A DNA stretch of 64,000 nucleotides. Source: Plectrocnemia conspersa (lineage: Eukaryota; Arthropoda; Insecta; Trichoptera; Polycentropodidae). The stretch is taken from NCBI GenBank assembly GCA_009617715.1, contig VTFK01000523.1:62001-126000 (forward strand), written 5' to 3'. Every line of letters begins with the position of its first letter. The stretch's first letter is position 1. A model generated the notes under the pieces. It had not been told where the DNA came from. It did no database searches and was given only the letters and a program-made list of their open reading frames with translations. Shown one piece after another: positions 1-11,370 of this stretch. The position numbers and the translations under genes are program-made.

Positions 1-695
1 TATCTATGTAAAACGGAATAATATATATAAAAACACCACACCCTATACTTATATTTATAATGTTAATGTGTACAATAGTTTGAAAATCCAAATTACGCAA
101 TTAATAACGAGATAAAAGCATCTTTAATTAGGACCTAATCCCGAACCTCATTTCCAACATTTAGTTCAATGCAGAGTAAGAAATAACGGAGATTAATATT
201 ATAAAAAATTACATTTATTTTTTAAGAACAAATATCTACATTATTTTTGGTGGCAATCGCTCAAAAAGCTATAATCTCTCTATACCAGATGTTTGTCAAT
301 TTATTTAATTCAAAGTCAAAATCACTTTTAATATTGATTGACATATCAAAACAATTATTTTAAATGCTTTTCCAACGACAACTCTCACACAAAATCATCC
401 CTGTCAAAATTTAAATACTTCGTACCGCTCGAAAATTAAACGACTGAAATTACTTTCAAAGTATTTTTTTTAAAGTACGTCAAATACTTTCGATTTTTGA
501 TTATGATTCATTGGATAAAGATTCCATACGAATACTTTATAGCAAAATGGTAGTCATCTGCTAACGACATCTATTCAAGAATAATTTATAAGCGGACCTT
601 AGAACAAATGACCCATTATTGCCCTACGAAGTTGTATATGGTACCCAAGGCTCGTCCCAGCGACACTAATCGCATCTGCGAAGGGTCTTCTCAAA

Positions 696-1010
696 TTACA
701 GTACAAGGATGTTGTTAAAAGGGTTGCTTATTAATTTATTCATTCCCCCTGTTGACGCGCGTGATGTCTCCATGGCGTATATTCTTAACAAATCAAATTC
801 CTTCGTGCCACAAGAAAGTATATTTTTCAGAACTGGTATTACTCTAATGTCCGAAATCAATTTAGGGATTTTGTTGTTTCTGAAAAGCACTTCACATTCA
901 ATTATTGCTTTAATTCTTAGACCCATTTCAACTCCAGTTACGACCCTGTTCAAAAATCCATAGAGCATAGGGATCCGATCGTCGATGGTATTCCACACGA
1001 GTGCTCTTAA
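696..1010 (-). other. Unidentified open reading frame of about 100 codons
   Basis: On the - strand a frame stays open for about 100 codons from near 1010 to a stop at 696. Its amino acid composition looks balanced rather than low-complexity: it has MLYGFLN and LLRIYAMETSRAS, and a pattern of alternating hydrophobic positions that could form helices. The 3' end of the sense strand reads CTTGTACTGTAATTTG, which could hide a weak GT donor, and an AG preceded by TTATTTTA lies near its 5' end, so it could be an exon. I do not recognise a family. It could equally be a piece of an old transposon or a chance frame. The overlapping + strand frame of 84 codons is no better supported. Confidence 0.2.
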
Positions 1011-1275
1011 AATAATTAATAAATAATCCGTTTATTTTGAATGTATTTTAATTAAATGTTTTCGTACCACGTTCTAAATTAATTGAACATTAATAATATA
1101 TGTACTCAAAAATAAAAAATATAATACAAAGCACATTAATAAATATATATCGAATTAAATCAGAATATATTAATAAATTTATTTGTAATGCAATAATGTG
1201 TATTGAACCACCAAATAACTAAAAAAATATTTTGTTGTGAATTGAACATTAAACTGTCATAATTTTTCTAGTAAT

Positions 1276-1311
1276 CTTAAAACAGTGTAGTAATTACTAT
1301 ACTGTTTTAAG
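1276..1311. repeat. 36-nt near-perfect palindrome
   Basis: The 36 bases from 1276 read nearly the same on both strands: CTTAAAACAGT and ACTGTTTTAAG form the outer arms around TAGTAATTACTA. Only one symmetric pair (a G against a T) breaks the palindrome. The centre contains TAATTA, a homeodomain-type core. It could be a foldback transposon relic, a cruciform-prone site or chance in AT-rich DNA. Confidence 0.6.
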
Positions 1312-2921
1312 TTTAATGATATTTTTAAATTATTTTTTTAAGTTTAACCGGACATCCAGGTAAAACTCGGATAACCAGTAACGATGAAAAACTAAGACAT
1401 AAAATCACATAAAGAAAGATAAGATATGCCTGAAGCGACACTAGAATACAATCAGATGGCTTACTAAGTAATCATAGGCATGTGCTCCAGGCGGTTAAAG
1501 TAAAAGGATTTTCTTGACGAATAACAAAAAAGTTTCCTTAACCAAAGATAAATAAAACTTGTTTAATATTCAGTGAATGCTAAAGAATATTTCCGAATTA
1601 AATTAAAGCAAAAAGTGGACTAATTTATGCACAGTGGTTAATCTGTATAGCGCTACACCATAAAACCATTTTTTTATTATGTATATATTCATAATTTTTA
1701 TATATTTTTTTAATATTGAAAACTGCTTTAACTTATCTATGTACTAAACAAATTTATAAAACTTAATTTAAGTGGATGATTAGCAATATAACGCTAGTGT
1801 AAGAGTATAAAAATCAACTGGATATTAAGTTTAAGTAACCCTATTTTATTGCATAGTTATTTTATTACTTTAACAATTAAATTGAACACATTTGAAGCAA
1901 TGCGCGGAAAAGATAGAACCATTAGAAAATTCATGAATGTATAGATCAATGCAATAAACGAAAAGGTAAAATTTAGGAAATGATAAATTCACTTCATTTA
2001 AATTTTAATTTAATTTACGTTTATCTGAGCCTAATCTCATGTTGTAATATGTAATATATTTAATTTGCTAGTTAGTTTAACTTAAGATTGCTAGTAAATT
2101 TAATTAAAGCTGATAGGATTAAAAACCCATATCTCATTTTAAAAAAATAAAGAACCAAACGTCGAAGAGCATTTGCAGTAAAATACGTTTTTATCAAACG
2201 TCAAAAGCTAAAGAATCAATCTCACAAAAAATTGACATTTCTAACTTATTACAAAGAAAGTTATAAAATTCCCTGAGCCTCTATTATTTTTCGAATATAT
2301 AGTAAATCAAATTGATGTTTTCTAGTAGTAAAATTTACAGACCTATCACTACAAGTATCGACTGTTTTAATTCTGCTGCCCACTTGTAGACCATATACGT
2401 ATATACAAAACACGTTCCTAAAGTGTTGAGTCATTTTTATCCTAAATAAATGTATATTTTTTGGTTTATTTTTAAAACAATTTTCTGCATAAATTACTTA
2501 AGATGATTCCATACAAGTCACAAATTGACGGATCAACGCAAAATTTTGCATTTATACTAAAAATAGTACACAAAACCTCATAAAAATTATTTGTTTATCT
2601 AGTACTGCATCTTTATGTTAATTTTTATTCGCTCTTTATAGATTATATACCTAAAAATATGTTCAATGGCACTCAAAGAAATTTATCACTGTAACTGCCG
2701 GACTAAAATTATCCCTAATATATTGTGAATAAAACATTTAATTCCGCGGGCTTTTTGCTAATAAAATAAATGATAACGAAACTCCAAATTTAGCCCTTCC
2801 TCCCTGAAATAACTAGTATTGTTCTATTTTGTGTGATTTAATTTAAAAATCATCCCAAAACTTGTCTGTAAAAAAATGTTTAATTGTTTTAAATATTTTT
2901 TTTTTTAATATAATATAATAC

Positions 2922-2972
2922 ATATTTTTCCTAACCAAAAAAATTGAGATGTTTTGGGGTTAGGAAAAATAT
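2922..2972. repeat. Inverted repeat, 15-base perfect arms
   Basis: The arms ATATTTTTCCTAACC (2922-2936) and GGTTAGGAAAAATAT (2958-2972) are exact reverse complements with a 21-base spacer. The spacer also carries CAAAA and TTTTG that could extend the stem with an offset. No flanking gene or element is recognised. Confidence 0.65.
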
Positions 2973-4379
2973 AACCAAGAATTTTATTATTTTTTTCTTA
3001 ATAATCACTATTATATTTAGAAAGGGTCATAGTAAGCGCAATTTTCACAGCGCAAGCTTCACAGCGCAATTTTTCTTAGTAATATACACATAAATTAAAT
3101 CTTTATTTTTAGCTATTTTTAATGCTTTGTGATATTTTCAATGGACGATGCTATTTAAATATTTTTGCGAATTTCTAAAAAATGTAAAAAGTACCGGGTC
3201 AGTCCTAAAAGTTTGTGAATTAAATTTTTTGTGATATAATATAGATGTTACATTGAATGTGTATTACCAGTGAAATTATATTTTTACTGGCATTTGAATG
3301 ATATAACAAAATATATTTTTACTGGTGGATATATAATCATTTTAAACAGTGAAAATTTAATTATTTGACGGGTACCAAAGACATTAAATGCTGTTTTTAA
3401 CTGTCATTTGACAGGTATTAAAAAATAAATGTAAGTGGTGGTTTTAACCTAAATTTGTGAACGCCACTTTAAAATCCTGTAAGCAATATATCACAAGTTA
3501 AGGCCAAAATGTTCCGAACGTACATATGTGTTACGGGTCATCCGTGCAGTTTTTAAATACAGTTTCACTAATATAAATCTATTGTTTTATACATTTTATC
3601 TGACTGAAACTATGTTTATATTAGTAAAAATATAACTTCGCTTAGTAATACATATTCCTTGTCCAAATCAAAATTAAACGAATTAACCAAATCCAACATG
3701 ACATGATAAAAGTTCTAAGCTAACTTTAATTTTCTTAACTTTTAGTTAGGGTTGAGTTTCTGTTACATTAAATTTTATAGATATTTTAGAGCAGCATTTA
3801 ATAAAATAAAATTGATTGGGTCGGATTATTTTCTCTGCTACTGACTCTTATCAATAGCAGTAGGTGGCCAGCATGAGCTATCAAGTTGCAGCTCAAAGGC
3901 AGATAATAATCAAATATATTATTAAAGAGAGTATTGGTTATGAATATTTTTTTAAGAGTCAAACCATAACCTAACAATGCCATTAACTTGTTACATCCAC
4001 TTTCAAATAAAAGAATTAATCTGGAATGCTACCCAAAGGTGTGCTGTTCTATGAAATTATCTTACGTTCGGGTTGGAATTAATATCTCAACATTCAGAAT
4101 TCAGCTTTAGCTTTCCATTTACTTAATGGCATTATGATCAATATGTATTGATATATTTTTATAATATTTATAAATATTTACAAAATGAGCTACAAAAAAT
4201 AATAATTATTATGAAATATACATTAGGAAAAATAGTAAAAATATACGTAAAAAAAAGTCAATCGTAAAAAAATCCGGAAAAATAGTTTTAAGGGACTGAT
4301 GATTTTAGGTAGCCCAAAATTTAGATTTTTACCATTACCTTTACATAATGTACTATATAAAATTTAAATTAATATCAAA

Positions 4380-5060
4380 TTCACGTTACGCGATATATTA
4401 TTCCTCGCGCATTTTCTCTTGAATCTTCCCCCTCAGGCGCTCGCAGTACCCGAAAATATTCCATCGGCAATCGAAAATTTTGTATTGTTATTGACATCGA
4501 TTCAATTTCGCGCGGTAATAACAGTCAGGGACGTGATATCTGGCCGAGTCGTTAAATCGATGATGCCTTCAAACGTCACTACCCAGGGGGTGGTGTAATT
4601 TAATTTTTTTATCACGTCACATCCCCTGGTCGTTTTCTGGGGTCGTTCCGCGTCTCTGCGCCCGTTATTACGGCCGATTTTTAGTCCGCAGATAAGCCGG
4701 CTCCTATTAGAGTCAACCCAGGGCCGCACCCTAATCATATTACCGGAAGACTTGGAGCAGACCAGCGGAGCACTTTTCCCGGGTACGTTTTGGGTCAATG
4801 AGCCAAAGACAGTGTTTATCGTCGGACGACAACAATTTTACACGCGCTAGTGGCCCTTTGGATCTGGCCCGGGGCGAAATCGAGCAGAAACCCTGACTTG
4901 AATATTTTGCGGTAGTACACGAATTCTCGAAGAAAGCGTTGCAAAGAGCCGTTTCCCTTTTGGTAGAACATTCGTATCCCGCTTTGGATTTAGCCGAAAC
5001 AAAGTAGTATTAACGGTTCTTGAATGATTCACCGCGCAGATTAAGTATTTACACTTAATA
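4380..5060. promoter_or_regulatory. GC-richer non-coding island, candidate intronic enhancer
   Basis: This block of about 680 bases is clearly richer in G and C than its surroundings and rich in CG dinucleotides. The open frames of 98 and 61 codons on the - strand do not resemble any protein I know, and no frame is open across the block. It is unique-looking DNA without a recognisable transposon. Such islands in long introns of developmental genes are often conserved enhancers; here that is an inference from composition alone. Confidence 0.3.
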
Positions 5061-5269
5061 CCCGCTATTTGGATAAAGCTGTTGTGGGGATCTGTTGTTC
5101 GATGCTAAATTCGATATTGGTTAAAAAACGCTGCTTCTCAAACAAACTTTCGTAAAAACCCAAGCTTACAGAAATTTATTGTACCATATCGCAAAGTATG
5201 ATTAATTTCTCTTACCAATAAACTACTATGGAATACAGTGTAATTTAATACATTTTACATACATTTTTT

Positions 5270-6700
5270 TTTTAAATAAAGTATTTTCAGAATCTTCGGA
5301 TCGTGAATTTTTATTTCTAGCAACTTATTGAAGTGTTTTTTTCAAATACACTCGTCGTAGCGACTCGAGGAAATCATATTCCAGCATACCCTGTACGAAT
5401 TTAATTAAAAATAAAAAGGATAGTATTTATATTCCCTTATGTACATGTACCTAAAAAACCTCTTTTGAAATTTTACTATTATAAGTCAATCAGACCCGAG
5501 AAGCATGCTTGAGAGTACTGCGCACAAAGAGATTATACAAGGCATACAGTGCCTTTGAGCTCCTCAATTGATGTGTTATCGCAAGACATATTCCAACATC
5601 TTTGATGCTTTATTACATGCGTTTTTATATGACGATGAAATCTGTAGTACGCTTCAAATAATACATATTGTTATACACTTTTTATTCAATTTTTTTATTT
5701 TAGAATATATTGTGAAATAACATTTTTATTCCTAATATAAAACCTAATAACAACTGACCAAAGAGATTTTCAATATCAAATTACTTTTTTTATGATTTCT
5801 CCTTAATATGTATTTTAAAGAATATGATATTTGAGGTCATAGGCGAAAAGTAAGAATTGAGAACCATGAATAACTATAATAACATCGTAAATAAACATAA
5901 TATACATGGATTGCCAGAGATTAGAACCATATTGAACATGTTGACAATGATTTCAAAATTTTCATGCAAAAATCAATTATTTTGTAGAAAATTTAAATTA
6001 ATTAATTTTTTTACAAATTAAGGCATAACAATCTAAGTCCTTTTGCAAAATTTAAGAAGTCTGCAAGTGAGCAAATGCATTTAATTTTTTTTTAAATATC
6101 TGCAAAACCAAGAAAACTTGAATTTGTTATGTCATTAATAAATAACATTAAGAGCAGGGGGCTCAGGTTGTACCCTTGAAGAACCCCCGAAGAGGTAAAA
6201 TACTCTTTCGATAATCGATCGCCTTAAGTTAAAAACTGTCGACAATCGCGTACATAACTTAAGAATAATCAAAAAAAATTGACGGACCTTTGCTGCTTGG
6301 ATGATGGTCTGTTAATCTTATGGCAACCTTTGTCAAAGGCCTTCTCAAAATCCGTTTATAAGACATCTTCTTGAATTCACACATCAAAAGATCTTGTCAC
6401 TGTTTTGGTGAAAGACAGAAAGTGACAAAATCTTCGTGTACTTTGATTTGAAATATTTTTACTGATACTGATAAAGGCGACACAGGCCTATAATTCTTTA
6501 TCATTACGTTGTCTTCCTATGTAAATATACATAGGAGTCACTTTTGTAATTTTCCAGTCACAGGTAATTGTATAAAACGATATATTCAAAACAAATAACG
6601 GATAATGTGCGATAATGTCCTGTATTAATTCAAGCAGATTTTTTTACCTTAAATTGTCTAAAAATTTGTAAAGCTATCGACACCCTAGTATGTATATTTT
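5270..6700 (-). mobile_element. Decayed LINE (CR1/Jockey-type), reverse transcriptase region
   Basis: Read on the - strand, fragments of a non-LTR retrotransposon reverse transcriptase follow in the right order. First there is a segment resembling the usual 'dWKi.kVtPi' region (about 6500-6560). Then comes TDFEKAFDKGCHKI, the motif A region (about 6315-6357), and SSGVLQGYNLSPLLL followed by LFINDI (about 6130-6200), the VPQG and INDI motifs. A degraded FADD-like segment lies near 6085-6100. Next is ALYALYNLFVRSTLKHASRV (about 5485-5550), and finally REYKYYPF and KLLEIKIHDPKIL (about 5290-5450), matching the C-terminal region of such ORF2 proteins. At least several stops and frameshifts break it. 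The 5' part with the endonuclease is not recognisable, as in a 5'-truncated insertion. It is not functional. Confidence 0.8.
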
Positions 6701-7929
6701 CAAATTGTTGTCATCTAAATTGGAACTATTCAATAAAATAATATATATTTTTGTTAAGATACGTATATAGAGTTATAATAGGATTGCTTATAGAATTTTG
6801 AATTTATTATTGTTTTGTAATAGGCTTTATACATATTGTTATAAGGTATATATTACTTTTTCATATTATATAAAAAATATATATGAGTGGAATTATGTTA
6901 TTACAATTTATAACAGAGAATAAAATATTGAAACGATAATCTGTTCCGAGCATGGACGTGCATATAGTCTTATCGATAGTTTTATTCCACATCCCACATT
7001 TCTGAAAATATGACAAATTATATTTTTATGATAATGGCACATCTATATTATATATCCACCCCAATGCAAAGAAATTTTGAGCCGTTTCAAAAGAAATTGA
7101 CTTTCTCAGAAAAATGCTATCATACAAAATAATGGTTGCGTGTACTGCAGAAATGATTCTTAGAAATATAAGTATTACTTTTATTTTATACACCATAGTA
7201 TTGACGTTTGTAAACTCGTTACGTAACGGAAATAAGTAACGAAAATCATAATGAGAATGCTTAAGTCGAAAATCTCGTTTGCTTAAGCAAAAACTTCGAT
7301 TATAAACTTCCTTTTGGTCAATGTGAAAACAATAGCGTTAATATCCGCCGCAGCTCAAAGGAAATATTATGTCTCGAGAAATTCTGGAGAAAATATTTCA
7401 ATGTTGATTTAAATACAATGTTATAGTGAATATTTACATAATGTGAGAGATTTTAGGAAAATACTACGGTTTTTAAATAAAATATGAACATACTAAATAT
7501 ATAAAGTTATAATTAAAGTATTAGTCATTGACTATACCACTGTATGATCAAGTTATAAAATTAAGTTTAATTGTAATAATTATTTCAAATAAGTACTGGC
7601 GATTTAATTCAACACTTTTAGTCGAATAATTAATTAGTCATATAGTGAAAATATATTTTTTATTTATTAATTTAATTTTATATTTAACAAATATTTATGT
7701 ATAGTTGCCAAATTTTATTAGTATTCCCTTAAACAATCGAGACGCATTTTATAAGCTCGCAGCAATTATAAGAAACATGCCCAATCGATAATCTTAATAC
7801 CAATTAAATTCAATTGTCCGTCCATTAATTCGGCGCCGGTCGAGCATTTTTTCTTTTTAATTTCCCCCCCTTCCCCCTGATACTTCTCTTTCTCTCTTTG
7901 TAAAAATAAAATGCTTAATCCACTTAGAA

Positions 7930-8068
7930 GTCTGCCACCGAGCACGGTGGGAAACCTTTTAGCGGACGCCCCAGCAATTATAATTATGACGCGTCTCAAG
8001 ACTTTTCGCCCCTTCCTCGCCCCCATCTTCTACGACTTTTACATTTTGGCACATTTTTTTCATTCCAG
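7930..8068 (+). promoter_or_regulatory. GC-richer intron flank with short GC stem-loop and acceptor of the cadherin exon
   Basis: The bases just upstream of the exon are less AT-rich than the rest of the intron. At 7935-7950 a perfect six-base inverted repeat, CCACCG and CGGTGG, is separated by AGCA and could form a small stable hairpin in the pre-mRNA. The exon acceptor follows, with a run of T ending in CATTCCAG at 8068. Intronic sequence around alternative exons is often conserved because it carries splicing elements. That role is inference here and no regulator is identified. Confidence 0.35.
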
Positions 8069-8212
8069 TGACCAAGTTCATCCGGACTGGCATCGCGGAC
8101 AAGAACGACAGCCCCCCGTACTTCGACAAGGCACTCTACGAGGCGGAAGTCGACGAGAATGAGGATATCCAGCACACCGTGCTCACGGTCGCCGCACACA
8201 GCCACAATGAAA
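8069..8212 (+). CDS. CadN: Internal exon of neural cadherin (CadN-like), 144 nt, phase 1-1
   Basis: This exon encodes part of a classical-type insect cadherin, a calcium-dependent homophilic adhesion protein of the neuronal plasma membrane used in axon guidance and synaptic targeting. It starts with two bases of a split codon (TG, giving V if the upstream exon ends in G), reads 47 open codons, and ends with one base of the next codon. The length is a multiple of three and both flanking introns are phase 1, so the exon can be skipped or swapped without a frameshift. The peptide begins TKFIRTGIA, the end of one extracellular repeat. It then carries DKNDSPPYFD, the calcium-binding linker motif DxNDxPPxF, and continues into strands A and B of the next repeat with VDEN and TVLTVAA. 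The acceptor is a T-rich tract ending in ATTCCAG; the donor is GTGAGT. The match to fly CadN is from memory. Fly CadN has three sets of mutually exclusive exons, and this may be one of such a pair. The cadherin call is very secure, the paralogue slightly less. Confidence 0.93.
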
Positions 8213-10706
8213 GTGAGTACGCACGCTCCCCGTAGTGAAGCCTATAGAAGCATCGTTAAAATTAATCGCACGCGACTTTTTCACGTTCAAACTTTACTCG
8301 AAACGTAAATGAACCGTATATGAACACGTCAGAGAAAAAAGGAGTAAGTCATGTCAGGCTAATTGCATGAAAGGGTATATAAATCGCGGCATTGGGGTAT
8401 TTTCCCATGGTATGAAAAAGCACGATATGAGAGTTTTACTATTTTTCAAACACTTCTATTTATGTTATTTTTTGATACAAGGTGGGCCAAACGTCACTTC
8501 ACATTTTTTTTTATAATAATGTGTCCTGTTTTTAATGTTAGATGAATTAATTTTTAAATTATGAAGTTTTTTTCCCTGTCTGCGTCTGAAGGATGTAATT
8601 ATCTCCGAAACGTTTCCAACTTTGGATTTCGGACAGTAAGCTGGACCAGGGAATGTGGAGAAAAACTTAGCTAGTGACTCCTCTTAGTCTAAATTTAAAC
8701 AAGCTCAGTAAGTTTAAGTTAAAGAGCTCAGTTGAAGTCCTAATAAAATGGATTATGTCCCAATCAAGATCAAGATTATCTCCCAATCCTAAGGTATGAG
8801 TTGAAGTTTTAGTAAAAAATTTTTAAGCCTTGTATAACGCCTTTTATTTCAGACATTTTAAGACCTCCCCACTTTTGCTTTATTAATTAATTGCTGGTCT
8901 AGGTGTTAATATGAGCACATGGTACAAACTGTCACTTTTTTAATTAAATAAATAACTAAATTCCAATGAAATAAATTTGACGTTTGTTTAGATTCGATTT
9001 AAATTGTTCAGCATTTTTCCACGTCTAATATTTGTAAATTGTTTGATACATTTCAGAATATATATATGGTTGCATTTAAGAAATTTATAAAAAATAAAAC
9101 AAATAATATTATAATCAGAGTTTCGCAAAATAAAATATGATTATATATAAAGGTAAAGAACTAAATCTTAGAAAAATACCGCTTAACCTTTGATTTTCCA
9201 TTAATTTTTCCGCAATACGGTTTATATTTTTAATCTATACTCAGTAGCATTCATTTTTTAATATAAACTATTTTTTTTACTTTACTTTTGTAAATTTTGT
9301 ATTTAAATACCAGTGGTATACTCATACCTCATTTCTACCTCCATTTCTCTACTGATTTGTTACAAAGGTAAGATTAATAATTATACAGTGTCTGGTTTAC
9401 GTGCTTACGGCGAAAAACGTCTCACCGTGATATGTGTAATGTATGTACATAGGTATCGTCACCGCAACCGGTTTACTTCAGTGTTCTTAAAGTGAAAATA
9501 CATGTAATATTATTAAAAAAAATTGAATTAAAAAAAAAAAACTAAAAATATAAAATATTAATATTTTAACTCTTTTAAAAATACTATAAATTACAATCAA
9601 AATGTATTTAAAACATTGAAGATAAATTAAAAACATTGAAAAGTTAAATTTATTTTTATGTTCTTTCGACATTGATAACATATTTTTGCACCCTATAAGC
9701 GCTTTAATCCATCCCTGGTTGCGGCGCCTAAAGCTAAGGGCAGATCAGAGCGTTTACCAATATTATTTTAGTAATCCCTAAAAACGTGTTGAACATCATT
9801 GAAAATGGCTCGAAATTAAATTGTATTTACAGCTATTGATATTGTTGAGTAAATTGGCTATTATGTCTAGTTTTACCAGCTGCAGTAATTATTAAAACAT
9901 CAAAATAAATTGTACATTTGTATGTTTGATTTCTTTGGCTTTCAGAGGAAAACGCATTTATATAAATTTGATATAAATAGCATTTTATTTTTAATTTAAA
10001 TAAAATACATATAACTGTTATCTTAGAAGAACTTTACAAACATTAATTTTAATTATTAAATTAGATTAAAAATTATTTTATTTTTTAAATTTAACCTAAG
10101 ATCACATTAAAGCTGAAGTAGCTGGCTCTCTGTCATGAATTTTAATATTAAATACGTATTTTGATTTAACTTTCGCAATTATTTTTTTATCTTCAAAGAA
10201 GTAAAGCAATTTACATATTGGATTATTAATATTATAAAAATATTTTTTCACAGACGTACTAAATTATCCAATTCTCAGAAGTCACGTTGAAACAAATTTA
10301 ATTTGTATATACTTGCGCAAGTTTAGATTGCAAATCTTGTTTGAAAACCTATGATGCCTTCGTTACGCATTAAAATTTAAAAATACAGGTTCCGGCTTAC
10401 ATAGATTACAAAAAGGCGTTCAACTGTGCAAATAAAAAAAAATAAAAAAAAAATATATTTAATAAAATATATACCTTTAAGGTTCAAATGCAAGATATAC
10501 AAAATAACATATTTTAATAATGTATATTCAACATATTGTTCCTAACAGCCTCCTAACAATTATCTTCATATTTCTTAGCTTTACAAAAATACACATATTA
10601 TATGGTTCACTTTAATTTATTAAAATAATTTAGTTGTAGGAGATTCAAGATTTATCTATTATTTTTTTTTTCTTGTTTTTATAACAGATTGGTTTTTTTT
10701 TTTTGC

Positions 10707-10739
10707 AAATGTGCTATCAAAAATTTTGATAGCACATTT
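10707..10739. repeat. Perfect hairpin, 16-base arms with 1-base spacer
   Basis: AAATGTGCTATCAAAA (10707-10722) is followed by a single A and then its exact reverse complement TTTTGATAGCACATTT (10724-10739). A run of T lies just upstream. This may be the core of a foldback element or a cruciform-forming site. The stem is too short and the loop too small for a typical animal microRNA precursor. Confidence 0.75.
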
Positions 10740-11029
10740 ATAAGGATACACGGGATATGTGAAGAATACATTTTATGTTATATGTTATAATAGGTAAGGA
10801 ATATTTATCCAATATACAAAGGTACTAATCGAATGCACAAATATTTAAAATTACCATTTTTATTTATTCTAATTCATTCTACAAATTTTCTAGTTGAACA
10901 TGACATAGGGCCTGTAATATTGACTAACTGTTCATTTTCCTGTAACAGGCATTTAATTTTAAATTGAGTACATAGTTGACGTAGCATTGTTCTATGTCAA
11001 TGGCTACATAATTATACTCAAATGAAATT

Positions 11030-11370
11030 ATCCGTATTCGTATTACGGTCACACAACAAGCCACAGTTTACTGCGTGACGGCCGCGAAACCAAAATCGGA
11101 TTAATAATCGTTCGGTTATCTCATCGCGGTTAAATCTGAACCGCCCTCTTCTCGCGCGGAGATGAGTTTGCGCTAATTAATTAACTGCCCGACATTGGAC
11201 AAAGTTGGATTTTATTGTAAAACTTCATCTGAGGGAGAGAGAACAGCGCTTTAATTACGCTCGAAATCGGTCACGGTAATTAAATAATTAAATTATTAAC
11301 CTCGACTACACCTGTAGCAATTAACGCTGATTTATTTATCGCGTCGGAACAATGTGGTAAAATTGTGTTA
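11030..11370. promoter_or_regulatory. GC-richer island with clustered TAATTA cores, candidate enhancer
   Basis: The block stands out from the AT-rich intron by its CG-rich words (GACGGCCGCG, CTCGCGCGG) mixed with several homeodomain-type cores: GCTAATTAATTAAC, CTTTAATTACGC, and the run GGTAATTAAATAATTAAATTATTAACC starting near 11275. It contains no long open frame and no transposon signature. A role as an intronic enhancer of the cadherin gene is inference from composition and motif clustering. Confidence 0.35.

Larger units (their letters stand above)
1..8068 (+). other. Intron upstream of the cadherin exon (5' end outside the window)
   Basis: This is inferred intron of the cadherin gene. 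No other cadherin-like exon is visible in it on the + strand. It is AT-rich and contains an unidentified open frame on the - strand (696-1010), two inverted repeats (1276-1311, 2922-2972), a GC-richer island (4380-5060), and a decayed LINE on the - strand (5270-6700). The stretches 1-690, 1320-2900, 3000-4370 and 6710-7780 show nothing else that I can support. The last 280 bases before the exon become GC-richer and pyrimidine-rich. Confidence 0.75.

Noticed and set aside
600..670. PYEVVYGTQ in a + strand frame, like an integrase C-terminus of gypsy-type elements
   Set aside because: Only nine residues match, followed by a stop, with no other integrase or LTR sequence around.
696..998. FLNRVVTG in the - strand frame, like the mariner motif before DEKW
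   Set aside because: The residues after it do not continue as a transposase and no terminal repeat is nearby, so the resemblance is probably chance.
4502..5032. Cadherin or other exon in the GC-rich island
   Set aside because: All six frames were considered by eye; none carries cadherin linker motifs or any domain I know.
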